A stretch of DNA of 64,000 nt from Breviolum minutum Mf 1.05b.01 (GCA_000507305.1 DF240475.1:53084-117083); one strand, 5' to 3'. Shown: positions 1-11,655, numbered from the stretch's first letter. Numbers and translations: made by a program. The notes: generated by a model not told the origin, from the letters alone.

Positions 1-200
1 AAGCTGTGAATGTTGGAACGGAAGAGCGCATTTCAGGGTTACCCTCCGAAAGGGAATGACCCAGCAATGAGTCAAGATGCAAAAGTCACGTGAAAATTCA
101 CCAATTCATTCCCTCATTGGTTGAACCAATTGCGTTTGGGCCAGCAACCCACTTATAATTTGGTAGTCTATACCATTCACTGGCATTCTCCATCACTTAC

Positions 201-310
201 AATGACTTTCTCTACATCCCAAGTGTTTAGCCAAAGTTCTGAACCAACAGACATGTGTTCATCTTTCCGTGTTTCACCCTTTGACTGGGGTTCCCCCCAA
301 AACGCTGGGC
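201..310 (-). CDS. Possible exon ending at a strong donor
   Basis: The minus strand reads KGETRKDEHMSVGSELWLNT and WDVEKVI up to donor GTAAGT at 200-195. The acceptor is probably the CCCCAG near 290. No family recognised. Confidence 0.35.
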
Positions 311-836
311 ATGTTTGGCCCCTCCCCACCACGCAAGGCAGTTTTAAAAAAGGCAAGAGGCGATTCGACCTGAGTCTGATCCGATGAAAATCAGGGCCGA
401 CCACCCCCCTCCGGAAACAAGGAGATTCCGAACTTAGAAATTCATCATGTTCAGGGTCCATGTTCGTTTTTCGAGGGTTTGTACAAGCGATAGGTTCGAT
501 TGAAAGACTGATGGAAACAATGCTATCTTCAAGTAAGAACACTTAAAATGACACTGCAACAAATCATCATTGCACCATGTTTGTCTGAATCTTACTCTTC
601 AAAGAAAAAACATGTGGCAATCTAAAATATCCGACAAGATTTTAGCATGGAAAAGTTAAAACATCTCCAGCCACTTGAACTCACTGGCTGGATCACTAAT
701 TTTAATGTGGAGGCCTTTTTTCCCTTGTGACTAAGTGGCTTCTCTAGGATGAGGAAGAAAATGCGAATGTCATAGAAGTTGGTGCCCCAAATATATCTGT
801 TCAAACATGTGCTTGGAAACTTGGGGGTAGCTCCTA

Positions 837-1092
837 TTATAGCTCTCTTTTGGGGGATTTGTCCATAGATTTTACATGCCCCAGCTCCAAATAGCTCCCT
901 TCTAACAACCAGCGAGTTTTTTTTCTTCCGGAAGATGATGAATTATCTTCAGTTTTGTTTTTTGTAGGGGGTTTTGGGGGGCTCCTTGTATATAATATCG
1001 GCCCCTGAAGCGGCTTTCCACAGGTTCCCACCGCTCTGAGTCCAGCGACCAATTCCTTGATGTCTTTCCCAGAGACGATGCTATCAATGACA
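837..1092 (-). CDS. Unrecognised terminal exon
   Basis: Acceptor after AAAATCGCAG. Reads VIDSIVSGKDIKELVAGLRA, a Pro/Lys/Ser-rich stretch, then LLEGSYLELGHVKSMDKSP and a stop. One open frame across the whole exon. No domain seen. Confidence 0.42.
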
Positions 1093-1145
1093 CTGCGATT
1101 TTCACAGCTGCCTCATGGAGGCGAAATGTCTTGATTGATGATGGG

Positions 1146-1230
1146 TTGATTCATAGCATGGCCTTATTAAGGGAAACCAATGGTTTATAGGGCCCTGATC
1201 ATAAGGCCTTATTTGCGGGGGGGGAGGAGG
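1146..1230. mobile_element. Family K repeat
   Basis: Shares CCTTATTAAGGG..AACCAATGGTTTATAGGGCC.CTGATCATAAGGCCTTA with 10915-10985, 51958-52025 and 52585-52645. Inverted CCTTAT/ATAAGG ends; boundaries not fixed. Confidence 0.5.
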
Positions 1231-1804
1231 GTACGTTAGGGGGGGGGGGTTAAGTTGACCAGCCATCATTTTAGCGCATTTAAGGTCTGCGATGCAAAAA
1301 CATCTAAAACATGTGCAGCAAAGATTTGATGTGTAGTGGGATCACCAAGAAATAAATGACAACACCCTTCTTAACCGGCTTGATAACAGACTTGTGGGTT
1401 TGACATGGGCAGACCCTGATTTCCAAGAAGGTTCACAGTTCGAAAAAAAGAAAAAAACACGTAATGCGATGTAATGTGTATGTACATTCTTCCAAGACAC
1501 CACGGAATTGGCAATGATTGTAGTAAAGAACTTTCTCCTTCCGGCGGGTGATCATCAGGTCAAATCAACTCGTGCTCCACGGTAAATTTTGACGTCACCA
1601 TTTAGATCCAATTCCCAGGACAAGACTCTGTCAAGAAATTTCCGAACAAAAGACTGTTAAGATGGTGAGGGAGCTCGAGTTATGGTGGTCCCTATAATTC
1701 ACCCAACTTAGTTCGAATTGAATTCATGGTCATCACATCATCACATCATTCCTGAAGAAGCGAAGGAGGGAAAAATATCCACATGTCTGGCGGAGTCATT
1801 TCAT

Positions 1805-1950
1805 TGAGAGAACATGAAAACCGCAATGAATGTTCTTGCCCTAAGGTACAGGAACATTTGCAAGTCTTGTAAGTAGCAAACATCACTCATCTTGCAGCAC
1901 TCTTGGTTCATCTTGTTGAAGTCATCCTGATCATCACTAAGAGGGTTCTA
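1805..1950 (-). CDS. Possible terminal exon
   Basis: After the acceptor CCTCTTAG, one frame reads DDQDDFNKMNQECCKMSDVC and ends FIAVFMFSQ-stop. Acidic start, three Cys, hydrophobic end. It may belong with the exons at 3.0-2.3 kb. Confidence 0.35.
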
Positions 1951-2262
1951 TCTTGGACATGGATGTTCTGGAAAAGTAAGACCTGTAGCACCAGTTGAAT
2001 AATGTTGAATTACATTTAATGCTAGTTAGAAATAGGCGTAAGAAACGTGACAAGTAAAACAAACAAGTCATACAAGTATATTTAGACTCCTCGTAATCTA
2101 ACCCCAAGGTACAGTACCATACAATCCCGATGTGGTAAGTGCAAAGTGGATCTAGGCTGGAACAATGAGCTGGGCAAATTCAACATAGCAGTGCACCTAA
2201 CAGTCCATAAAATTACCTGTTGGGGACTTTTATCACCTTGTCCTCCACTAACTCAAGCTTAC

Positions 2263-3047
2263 TTGTGCCCTTCTGCTGGCCCATCTATCCCTCCCCAGGC
2301 CGCGGGGCCGCTCCAATCTGTCCAATGGATCACAAACCAAAAGGATGATCTTCCTCGCAGCGTAGGCAAGCTGTTAAATTGCAATGTCTCTGGCATTTTT
2401 GCAATGCTGTTGATGGAAGAAATCCTGCACCACCTGGGATGGTTCAAACCCTATCAATAATGGGATAATTATCATCCTTTCCTGGTGCAGGATTTTGTCC
2501 ATCAACAGTATGATCCATCTTGGCGCTCTATTTCACCCTTTTCTCTGAGATACGGGTGGTTCAAAAACCTGGTACCCAAATCCAATTCCCCATGTTGCAT
2601 GCATTTGCTGTCAGGAAACACATTCTCCACCATACTCAGCGCAGTGAGCCCTGCAGCAAACAAATGACTGGGGATGAGGTAAGTGATTGAATCACATTGG
2701 TCAACCTCAAGTATAGGTCCTCGTCCCCGCAACAGGGGATTGGTTGAACATGGAAATGTCCGGTCATATTCACCATTCATTTAGAGTCGCAGAACTTCTA
2801 CCAGAAAAAGATTCCCTTTCAAACAGCATTTCAAACAGCATGTAATCTCATCACTTTTCCACTTGACATGACAACATTAGCATCAACGGTCCGGGTAAAG
2901 GGGGATCATTTTTGTGAAAACCTTCCGGTCGGTCATTAACTCTGAATGTGATCGACAAGCTCAAAAAATAACCGTTCACCAAGACATGTGGTCCAAAAAC
3001 AAAGTCATGCCAGCATGAACGTGGGGTTTGTTCATATTGCTGTGTGT
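2263..3047 (-). CDS. Unrecognised exons around a family C MITE
   Basis: Exon 3047 to about 2860 (acceptor TTTATATTTCAG) reads EQTPRSCWHDFVFGPHVLVN. Exon 2650 to about 2511 (acceptor TTTGTTTGCTGCAG) reads GLTALSMVENVFPDSKCMQH then FLNHPYLREKGEIE. Exon about 2406 to 2263 ends at donor GTAAGC and reads SSFWFVIHWTDWSGPAAWGG. A family C MITE occupies the gap between the last two, and its end CCATCAACAG could serve as an acceptor. The phases do not settle how the last two join. Confidence 0.4.
2407..2508. mobile_element. MITE family C copy
   Basis: Family C: 102-114 bp, ends CTGTTGATGGAAGAAATCCTG and complement, TA target. Here CTGTTGATGG to CCATCAACAG-TA; the left TA is TG. Confidence 0.8.
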
Positions 3048-3714
3048 CTGAAATATAAAGAATTCTAACTTCCATGTATCTATAGTCTCCAAAATGTCAC
3101 TCGTCTTCGAACAAGGAGTTTATTGTATCTATAAGAAATTTCAGGGATAGCCTTTTTTCATCAAATTGTTCGGAGCTTTCCCTAGTTCAAATCATTCCAC
3201 ACTGGTTATCTTTTAATCAGCCAGCCACCAGTATCAAGCAGATCGCAACTACTGTTGATGAGTCAGAAATCTATAGACATCTGGCAAAGAAATAACGAAA
3301 GGATGCATAAAAAAAACAGGTAAAGACTGGGAAAAGCTATCAACTCGTGCAGGATTTATTCCAATCATAAGAGTATCTTAACTGTAGCTAAAGGCCAACA
3401 GGACTTGACAGTCTTACCATATTCAGTTTCAAAGGATGGTTGGTGATGAACAATCTTCATGTTTGACTATTCCAGGCAAAATCCCCCAAGTGAAATGGTC
3501 CATGGTCCATTCCGAAAAAGTCAGGGGCGTTCCGAGGATTTCCTACATCTAAACGACCAACATTGACCAACAACTAGCATGTGACACACCTTATTTAAAA
3601 AAATATAAAGAATACTCTTGTGAAAAAGCTGCCTTGATTCCTTTGTCAAAAATAAAGTGAAGAAAAAAAACTAGTCCAATACTAACCCTACAGATTGGTG
3701 CCAAGGCGCCAAAA

Positions 3715-3872
3715 TCAAAGTTGAAGAGGTTGTAATTCTTCACGCCATGTTTTCGATTGCCCTTCACCTTCATATGATCTCTGGGACACCTGCCATTCAC
3801 CATGAGCCATGGTCCTTTTTTCAAGGTTTCGATCAAACCACTTGTTCAAATTACATGCCGACGTTGGAGACT
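3715..3872 (-). CDS. Unrecognised terminal exon
   Basis: Reads SPTSACNLNKWFDRNLEKRT and then a Gln/Glu/Trp-rich stretch (GEWQVSQRSYEGEGQSKTW) to a stop TGA at 3717-3715. The acceptor is the CTAG before 3872. A longer overlapping open frame exists but has a less protein-like composition. Probably the 3' end of the gene whose exons lie at 4803-4738 and 5769-5229. Confidence 0.45.
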
Positions 3873-4343
3873 AGCAAGTCCTCTCCTACACTTTTGATTG
3901 ATGGTTTGTTTTGCCCTGGCTCCTGCAACATGCAACTGGCAACATGCCACAAATATTTAATTTTGAGAAACATTAAGTTCGTTTCAGAAGAATTTCACAT
4001 GGGTTCGAGACACAAGTCTCTGTGCATGTTTGCAACGACATTGCTGAAATCCAAGATTCTTCAACATCGAAAAAAAAAACAAAATACTATATATATATAT
4101 ATTATGATCTTATCATCCTCCCTACAGTTTGTATTGCATTGAAAACATGAAACAGTACAGTAGGCCTCTGGTTCATGGCAAGGGTGAATTCTGAAGTAAA
4201 TCTCAAAGAAACACTTTGGATTTTAACTATCAACCTGCGCTTCTTAGAAAAAAAAACCATCTTCTTATTCTGCATTACCCATCATTCCTGTCATTCTCAT
4301 CTTCTCCCTGTGTTGTTCCCTGCCATTTTTTCCCTCAAAAACT

Positions 4344-4446
4344 GTAGTTGGTGGTTTCAACCCAATTGCAAAATATGCTCGTCAAAATGAAATCATCTTC
4401 CCCAAATGGGGATGAAAATAAAACATGCTTGAAGCCACCAACCAGT
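4344..4446. mobile_element. MITE family A copy
   Basis: Ends TAGTTGGTGGTTTCAA and TTGAAGCCACCAACCA; core CATCTTCCCCAAATGGGGATGA. Confidence 0.7.
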
Positions 4447-4558
4447 GATTCATATTTGGCGGTAAACTCATCCCATCTTCAATAGGGTATAATACGGTCG
4501 AATTCAAAGCACCCCTGATCCAATATTGGGTTTTGATTTAACTCCTTACAATTGGTAC

Positions 4559-4662
4559 ACCCCGGAAGTTAAACATGGCACCTGAAAATGATGGTTTCCA
4601 ATAGGAATCTCCTTTTCCAGGGCCAATTTTCAGGTTTCCATGTTAAACTTTGGGGGTGTACA
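4559..4662. mobile_element. MITE family D copy
   Basis: TACACCCCGGAAGTTAAACAT to CATGTTAAACTTTGGGGGTGTA. Another copy at 5055-5165. Confidence 0.8.
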
Positions 4663-4737
4663 AGATTTTCCCTCAAAACCTTGGAGATTTCAAGAAAGAA
4701 AAAAACCCACCGGGCCAACGTTCCTGCCTTCCCTTAC

Positions 4738-4803
4738 CACAGTTGACCATATTGACCTGCGCCTTTCAGTGGACCAGCGACCAGCAACAAGGTGTTCAAC
4801 AAA
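4738..4803 (-). CDS. Unrecognised small exon
   Basis: 66 bp, 22 codons, phase 0 to 0, reading FVEHLVAGRWSTERRRSIWS. It is bounded by an acceptor after TTTACCCCCCCAG and the donor GTAAGG, both strong. The base composition and lack of stops support coding. Neighbours on the same strand at 5.2-5.8 kb and 3.7 kb suggest one gene. Confidence 0.5.
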
Positions 4804-4835
4804 CTGGGGGGGTAAATTAGGGTTGATGGTTCCCT

Positions 4836-4947
4836 AAGAATCCAGATATGTCCTATGAAAGGGATTTCCCCTATAATCCTATTCTTTTCGGGTGGGATTG
4901 GAACCCTCAATCCTATTCTAGGGAGGGGTCTGGATTCTTAGGGGTTA
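4836..4947. mobile_element. MITE family G copy
   Basis: CCCTAAGAATCCAGATATGTCC to GGGTCTGGATTCTTAGGGG. Other copies: 15106-15212, 44659-44760 (same core GGGTTCCAATCCCATCCGAA) and a looser one at 63402-63515. Confidence 0.72.
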
Positions 4948-5228
4948 GTATGGTTAGTTGATTGATTTATGAACTAATATATATATATATACACATTATT
5001 ATACGTGTATTCTCCTCACCAAAAAAAATGTGGGATGAAGAATGGGTCATATACCCTTCCTGAAACTAACAGTTTGCACCTGAAAAAAACCATTTTGCCC
5101 CAAAAGGAAACTGGTATTCCAACCATCCATTTTCAGGTGCGAAAATGTGAGTTTCAGGGAGGGCAACCTACAAACAAAACAACCACGAACATTGACAGGC
5201 AAACTCCAATGATTCACAACTAAACTCC

Positions 5229-5769
5229 TCGAATCACCGCAGGCAAGCCCAACTGAATAACAGTTGAAAGTCCATTTGGGGACCTGCTTGGAGCACCCAA
5301 ACCACCAGTGAATCTTGGGAACTACTGTTGATGGAAAAAATCCTGACGCCAGTTGATATGGTAAATATCCCATTGTTTACAAGGTTTGAAAAAATCCCAA
5401 GTGGTGCAGGATTTCTTCCATCAACAGTATCAACCACAAATTGTGTCAGCATAGCAGCTACGGCTCTCAAACAATCGACGATCGTCCTATTGAACAAAAA
5501 TATGACTAGAAAGGTGCTTCCTTTGGCACAAAAGCACCACAAATTTCAACCTTGAGCCAAATTCTCCCCCTTTGGAACCTTCGTTGGAAGCATGCGAAAG
5601 CCTCCCTGATAGGCGTGGTTGTAGCCAGGAGCATAAAGTTCATCTTCATCTCGGCCAAGCTTTGCAAGCAAAAAACATGGCGTCAAAGCAGTTGATAAGT
5701 TGTAAAAGTAATCAGGAATAATCAGGATGTGGTAGCCATCATTTGCGGAGGTACCTTTTCGAGGTGTAC
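5229..5769 (-). CDS. Unrecognised exons, one carrying an in-frame MITE
   Basis: Exon 5769-5551 (acceptor CAAACAG, donor GTTGAA) reads SANDGYHILIIPDYFYNLST and LAKLGRDEDELYAPGYNHAY. Exon 5486 to about 5229 (acceptor TTTGTTCAATAG) reads IVDCLRAVAAMLTQFVVD, then a complete family C MITE (5325-5427), then SSQDSLVVWVLQAGPQMD. Element plus one TA duplication is 105 bp, a multiple of three, and has no stop in this frame, so the exon reads straight through it. The joint between the two exons is not in phase in my model. No family recognised. Confidence 0.45.
5325..5427. mobile_element. MITE family C copy, in-frame inside a minus-strand exon
   Basis: TA-CTGTTGATGGAAAAAATCC to GGATTTCTTCCATCAACAG-TA, 103 bp. 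Perfect TA duplication. Confidence 0.85.
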
Positions 5770-6260
5770 CTGTTTGGAACATGTATGAACAACTGATCAA
5801 TGCCAAATATCAAAAACAGCAAGTTCTTCTAATCTACTGCCCCTGCCCCCCCCCAAAAAAAAAACAAATGAGTGGCAAACCACCAAACCTGGGGTTTTAC
5901 TTAGGAGGAATCCCTACTTACAAACCATTTCTTTATACATGTATTTTGCTTCGCTTGATCTTATATGTTCATACGCTGATAAATCGATATAAACTAATAC
6001 TGAGTATATTGGTATATATTTGGTACTCACTCAATCTTCATCCATTGTTTTTGGAAAGAACTTGATATATTCACCAAATTATTCCCATGTTTTTTGACCA
6101 CTCTCATCTGTGTATCCCCCAACTCCTCCGGAGCTGCAGCTATAAAGCTCAGTTACTGCGATTTGAAAAACTGATTTGCGGATGCCTCAAAAACGGCGAG
6201 TTACTGAGGTCGAGATGTTGGACGGCGGAAGAAAAGATTCAAAAATGATACAGTATATAT

Positions 6261-6350
6261 CTACCTGGTGGTTGAATGCACCCATTTGAAAAATATGCTT
6301 GTCAAGTTGGATAGTTTCCCGAACAAAATTATTTGAAACCACCACCTATA
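6261..6350. mobile_element. MITE family A copy
   Basis: Ends CTACCTGGTGGTTG and TTTGAAACCACCACCTA. Internal core shortened. Confidence 0.65.
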
Positions 6351-6432
6351 TACACATATATATTATACCACCTGGAAAGGATCGATGTGGCACCACCACT
6401 CCCATTAGTCTTGGTTTATCACGGCCCCTTAC

Positions 6433-7733
6433 TTTTCGCCACCGAACTTGGGAGTGGCGTTGTTGCGCCATCTACTTTCACCACTGTGGTACAAATTATC
6501 TCCTGCTTAAAGCTTTCCTACATGGCCTGTTTCTCAAATGATATACAGTTTGCTGATGCTTGTTTCTGCCATTTTAGTGAAGGATTTTTTGACCAAAAAC
6601 TGTTTTTTTTGCAAGCAAACAACTTGAATTTGAATTGGTTATGCATATGTATATACATCGATATCCATCTGGGCCTTTCCATGTAGAACTCAATAATTGA
6701 GCAATGAAAAAAACATGCTCTTTAGGTTATCTAGAGGATAAAAATGATAAAACTACCCAGTTATGTGGTGATTAGATTAAACCATGATAAGGATCCCTAC
6801 TAAACAACCAGTATAGATAGTATAGTGGAAAGTACAATGTGTTTGTTGTCTTTCGTGGCTCAACTGTACAACGGCTATGCCCAAGTTCTTGGGGTCATAG
6901 AATTTGGAATGTTTGCGGGAAAAATGGAATGGTGGAATCACAATTGGAACGAAATCAGTACACATACAATAATGTATAATATATAATATAATTAAAAAAC
7001 ATATATCTTACAACATGCTTAATGGTTAAACATATTTTATGTTATACAAAATGGTGCTGTTACTCCAAAAGTGCAGGACTTTGACTTTAGCAAACTTGGC
7101 TGAGATGTAGGAAAACTAATCAATCTACTCTGCCTTCACGTTGTTCAAAATGATTGAACAAAGACAAACAAAAACAAGTTCAGAATCCACAAAAACTCCC
7201 TTGTTCATCACCATGGCAAAAAGGTAAAGTCAATATATAGACGTTTCAGCATTCATCCCCAAACAAACCGGGGCCTGAAAACCGTTTGTTGGTTTAAGCC
7301 GTCTATTAATTTTCGTGTTAGGAAATCCGGTGGCATTCCTCCAAGGCGCTGCTCGAAGTTTTTGCGTAAAGAAGTGGTACCACAACCACCAGCACCCACG
7401 ATACCGAACTGGACCTTGGGTCGGGACTGATCACAGGGATCACCATATTTGAAGAGGTACCTCTAAAAATCACCTTGCCATTGCAAAGATACCTCGAATG
7501 TTTTTTCACGGCCTCAATAAAAGGGACAAAAAAAAACAATGGTGATACCGTGATACATAGATCTTAAATCTGGGGAGGGGGTGTACTTGTACCCTTAAAT
7601 TCCCGATGAAGGAAGGTAAGGAAGGTAATGAAAGGTAACGCCCTCCTCGAAAGTCTTCAGGGAAGCGAAGGGGCCAGGTTTGGGAGACTGGCATACCCAA
7701 ATCACCCAAGGGTACTGGGCAAGCATCTTCCAA
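6433..7733 (-). CDS. Sulfotransferase-like protein, partial exon chain
   Basis: Likely PAPS-dependent sulfotransferase, an enzyme that moves sulfate onto a carbohydrate or small molecule, usually in the Golgi or cytosol. Exons read: about 7733-7593, 7462-7283, 7099-7064 and 6502-6433, with matching phases among the first three and strong acceptors (for example at 7101 and 6504). The second exon carries KVQFGIVGAGGCGTTSL, which fits the family's 5'-phosphosulfate loop ([KG]xGTTSL). The third reads PSLLKSKSCTFG, the place of the HP...KE..F segment. The last reads VVKVDGATTPLP, resembling the conserved GE.TPSYL segment. The stretch 6965-6777 also reads open and may hold a further exon. The 3'-phosphate-binding RDPV..S motif was not located, so the 3' end is missing from this model. 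The family call rests on these short motifs only. Confidence 0.6.
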
Positions 7734-8149
7734 TGAATTTTTTAGACTGATAGAATGAATGTATGGTATAATTTACCTACATTTTGGTTGATTTGTATGG
7801 CAAATGTGATCCTATGGGAAAGAATTACAGCATACATAAAAGATGTAAAAGGAGATGGTGGCATGGCTCTCATGTATTCAATTAAAATTATGCCTCAACA
7901 TTGAGTTTTTCACACATCTATATACTTCCCTTTCACACTATCCCCGGTATACACCTGTTCCAGTCTTACAAACTCATGAGCGCATGTCAATTGCCCAATA
8001 GCCACCGTTGTTCAATATGCTTTTTTTCATGCTTGTTCAAAGTGCTGAGTCGTTCATTTTATTTCAGTTCATCAATCGTTTAATTACATTCGAGATCAAG
8101 TGCTATAATTATTCTACATAACCTCAAACAGACCATAGCCCACGGTATT

Positions 8150-8338
8150 CGTTTCTATTGTTTTTTGATATGGGAAAATTGAACAAAGAAAATCATCACT
8201 TGGCGTCTCAAGAGACATCCACAAATTTCCAACTCGAGAGTACTTTGGCGGTGCCCGTAAAGCGATTGTAGACCTGCTTGGGAATCCGGCGATGCGCTCA
8301 AGGATGAAATAAACAACAAGAATTGAAGTCCAAGCACT
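8150..8338 (-). CDS. Possible exon
   Basis: After an acceptor-like AAGAAACAG, an open frame reads AWTSILVVYFILERIAGFPS then RVGNLWMSLETPSDDF, ending near a weak donor GTTCAA. It may be hydrophobic signal or membrane sequence. Unsupported otherwise. Confidence 0.3.
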
Positions 8339-8709
8339 GTTTCTTGCAGGTTGGTTTGTAAGCACCTATTTTTGTCTCTTGTATGGGTTTATCATCATCC
8401 AGAAAGGGAACACCATGTTGAAAATGGTGGTTGATAACATTTTAGAGTCTCATTCAAACACAAATCCCCTGGGAAACAGTAATGACTTGTTAGGTTTCTA
8501 GCTTCTATACAAGAGACACAGTACAGTATTTACAGTATTCTCTAGATAGCATGGATACCCAACATGAGGGACTGGATAAAGTTTTTCTTTCAGCAAATAT
8601 ATCCTACCCCTCTTATAGTTATAAGTTACGTGAATGTCTGAATGACCCAACTATGTCCTAGCAAAGCACTTCAAGCTACTTTTAGTTTCTTTTATAGGCC
8701 CTCAGGAGA

Positions 8710-8834
8710 TGACAATTTTTTGCTGACCAGTCTATAGGCATAATCTAGTAGGCAAATGGTATCAGATTATTTTTTTGCTGACCAATCTAGGCATAATATG
8801 GCATAATCTAGTAGGCAAAAGTGGTATCAGATCA
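8710..8834 (+). repeat. Tandem duplication of about 60 bp
   Basis: TTTTTTGCTGACCA.TCTA..GGCATAATCTAGTAGGCAAA..GGTATCAGAT occurs twice in a row. The second copy has an extra internal GGCATAATAT. Confidence 0.85.
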
Positions 8835-9178
8835 AGAAAACTCCGAAGCGAATGTGTTTCCGCCACTTTAATGGATCACCCCAAAAACCTGCAAGATCTT
8901 GTGATAGACCTACCATCATGCCACCACCCTGCCATCCATCCGCAACCAACCACCACCCCCACCCTAGGTGGTCATGAAACCCATGACTTTCTGCACGTTG
9001 CCAAGAATATCCTGAACTGATTGGTTGCTTTTTTCGTTTGAGATCTAACAACTATCCTTATATATTGCCTTAAAGGTTTAGGCCTACTAGACCCCACTGC
9101 AAAAGCAAAAAAACGGGTATTTTCCAACAAACAAAAAAATGGATTGCCCAACCGCTACTTAACTTAACCAGCCCAACC

Positions 9179-9412
9179 TTAGGCCACCAGCTCCCACAAC
9201 CTTTTTCGGCTCCCCAAAAAAACACGCCTGAGAATTGGTGAAGAAAAGTCTTGGAGCCAACTTTCCAAGGACATGCCGCGACTTGCAACCTGGGGAGTGT
9301 AAACAGCCATGGATGTGAACACATCCTCCAAGTCAACACGGCTTTGAGGCGTGGTTCCCTGGAGAAAAACGGCGGCCAACATTGGGTTAGTGGCAAAGGC
9401 GAGCAGAAATCC
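9179..9412 (-). CDS. Unrecognised terminal exon
   Basis: Acceptor after AAAAAACCCTCAG. Reads GFLLAFATNPMLAAVFLQG, then SRVDLEDVFTSMAVYTPQVA, and ends SRKRLWELVA-stop (TAA 9181-9179). Good codon texture over 77 codons, the longest uninterrupted coding stretch in the first 12 kb. Begins hydrophobic, then amphipathic. Confidence 0.5.
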   Translation of the reverse strand, partial: GFLLAFATNPMLAAVFLQGTTPQSRVDLEDVFTSMAVYTPQVASRGMSLESWLQDFSSPILRRVFLGSRKRLWELVA

Positions 9413-10320
9413 CTGAGGGTTTTTTTAGAAATAAAATATTAAAATATCCAGTCTTGGGGGTTGAAGACTTACGTTTGGTGGGTTTTTGTAAATGTATACG
9501 TTGATTACCGTTGATTCAATCTAAAAAGACAAAGAAAACACAGAAAATACAACAGATTGAACAAAAAGAGGCTGAAGCTGATGGCGTTGTTTGCCTCCCA
9601 AACGGGTACATGATACTTGCGTTGGGGATTTCAATCATAATAAATCGACACATCACATGGGATGATATCGGAGACAAACAGCATCTACGCCAGTGAATCA
9701 CTACATGTCAAGATTTACTAAACATATATCTTTCTGAATTGTTGAATGGTAGCCATCTTTTCACCCCACATTCGCTCACTTTGTGAGCCTTTCCTCCTAC
9801 TTCAACTGAAACTATCTCAATACTACTGGAGTCCTTCATGGCAGTATTATTCCCGCAACTTTGATATATGTCATTTGATCTTGCCAAATGCAGTTAGGCA
9901 CCTATCAAGAAAGTAAATTGCAAACATACACTTGCAGTCCTATCATGAAAACGCACATGTGCTTAACATAAAACAGTGTTTGAAAATCCTAGGTGCTTGG
10001 GGTGTTTTGGGTTATATGGCCTACAAAGAGGTTCAGGCACGTATGCCGTGAGACACTCAGAGAAATCAAGTGATATGTTTGCACTCTTGTTGCGCCCCGA
10101 CGAACATGTATCAGGTCACGGTTCAGTTCTCTGTGACAAAAAGGCAGGCATGGATGATGCTTTGCAAATAGATAAATATGGGCAATATACTAGATATACA
10201 TAAAGACAATGTATATATATATGTATTGAAACATATCACATTTATATAAATATATACACATAGTTATATAGTCGAACATATGCAACATCTATTCGTAACT
10301 GTAAGCAATTGGTTACTTAC

Positions 10321-10497
10321 ACTACAAAGAACTCTCCTGATGTTTGGATCATTGGGGATTGTTAATTCTGCGCTAAACCAAACGGCCAAGACATACAATT
10401 TCGTTGGCATTTCAACAAACCATTTCAGATGCGTAGAGGTCAGTTTTGTGGAGATGATGATGAACTTTTGCTGATCTGATTGATGCACCAAATATTC
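10321..10497 (-). CDS. Unrecognised exon
   Basis: Reads STKLTSTHLKWFVEMPTKLY and AELTIPNDPNIRRVLCS, ending at a perfect donor GTAAGT. A further possible exon upstream, about 10770-10612, ends at GTAAGG and reads EEKFNEIHSTVCAPNSCLTP. Both may lead into the terminal exon at 9412-9179. Confidence 0.4.
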
Positions 10498-11340
10498 AAT
10501 GATCACTTTTGATCACTAAGTTTCTTGGGTTTTTTCTTACTTTGTTCCTGAAATTTGGTCCGCTTTTTTTTTTGGCCCAAAGAAAAGCCCTTATGTACTT
10601 ATATCCCTTACGTTTTCGTTCGATGGTGTCAAGCAACTGTTGGGCGCACAAACGGTGGAGTGAATTTCATTGAATTTCTCCTCAACGAGGCAACAACTGA
10701 AGTGATAAATATCCAAAAGCCATGCGAACCGAACCGCCAAATATGTACAGTACATATTTTGACTCAGCATTGTCACTTTTTTTTAGTTTCAACTACTCAC
10801 CCCACACGTTTCTATACATATTTTGAGCTTGGTTGCTAAGAAACCTCCACGGGCTTATATGGACTGGTTGTTTCTACCCAATTTGCGATCCCACACTGTT
10901 CATGGGAATCTAGGGCTACCCCACCAATGGTTAATAGTCCCTTAACAAGGCCTTACTTCTTGGGGGGTTAGGCCCCCTTAGGTTTCCATGAATTATACTT
11001 GAGCTTGAGTTTTGGTCTCGTCAAACAAAACTGGGCAAAACATACACCATGCACCGAAAGACCTTGATTTTGACTTTACACTTTGGTATGCAAGGTGGGC
11101 CCATTCCAGTTATACGTGGAGTTATGGGGGCCCCAATCTTGTACAATCTGTTGATAGGGAGAGTCAAGGAGGTAAAGCAATTTCATCTTCACCAAAAGGT
11201 GGGATGAATAAACATTCCAACTTTGACTAATTAGCCAATGATCCAGCAACAACTAATTTCATCTTGATCAACGTGTAGTTGGAGTGAAGCCGAAAAGAAA
11301 GTGACACAATGAACCCATCCAAGGAATGATGAAGTTGCTT

Positions 11341-11437
11341 CTAGTTGGTGGTTCTAACCCAATTGAAAATTATTAGTCAAAATGTGAAACATCCCCAGGT
11401 GCGGTGAAAATAAAAAATATTTGAAACCACCACCTAG
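11341..11437. mobile_element. MITE family A copy, ends CTAG/CTAG
   Basis: Family A: about 95-115 bp, ends read CTAG(G/T)(T)GGTGGTTTC and its complement, core ATCATCTTCCCCAAGT...GGGGTGAAAATAAA. It is flanked by TA within CTAG. Here the minus strand runs from CTAG-GTGGTGG to ACCACCAACTAG. A minus-strand frame (RWKRKTKPRSNFIIPWMGSL) stays open if the element is spliced out at GT and AG. Confidence 0.8.
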
Positions 11438-11566
11438 GCTTTGTCTTCCGCTTCCACCTTCTACATGATGGAAACGATCTTACTAGGGCTCTTGGTTTGG
11501 TGTCAGGTTTATATCTAGTGTGACCATGTGTGACCCTACTTATGGCTTATTGGTTAGTTACCTCAC

Positions 11567-11655
11567 CAAAGGACTCCGTTGCAGGTAGGACGTGCGAAGT
11601 CATTTGCATCATTTATGTTGAACCATGGTTGCCAAATGCTGCCAATGTTTTCCTT
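11567..11655 (-). CDS. Unrecognised coding exon
   Basis: Clean exon between the acceptor AATTTTAG and the donor GTGAGG. Reads KENIGSIWQPWFNINDANDF and continues to a Cys- and Trp-containing end, 29 codons plus two bases. A second likely exon upstream, about 11800-11700, reads SVWFEETLQELKMLGGLDQT. Both are rich in Trp and charged residues and look coding, but no family is evident. Probably the same minus-strand gene as 12580-12243. Confidence 0.5.
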
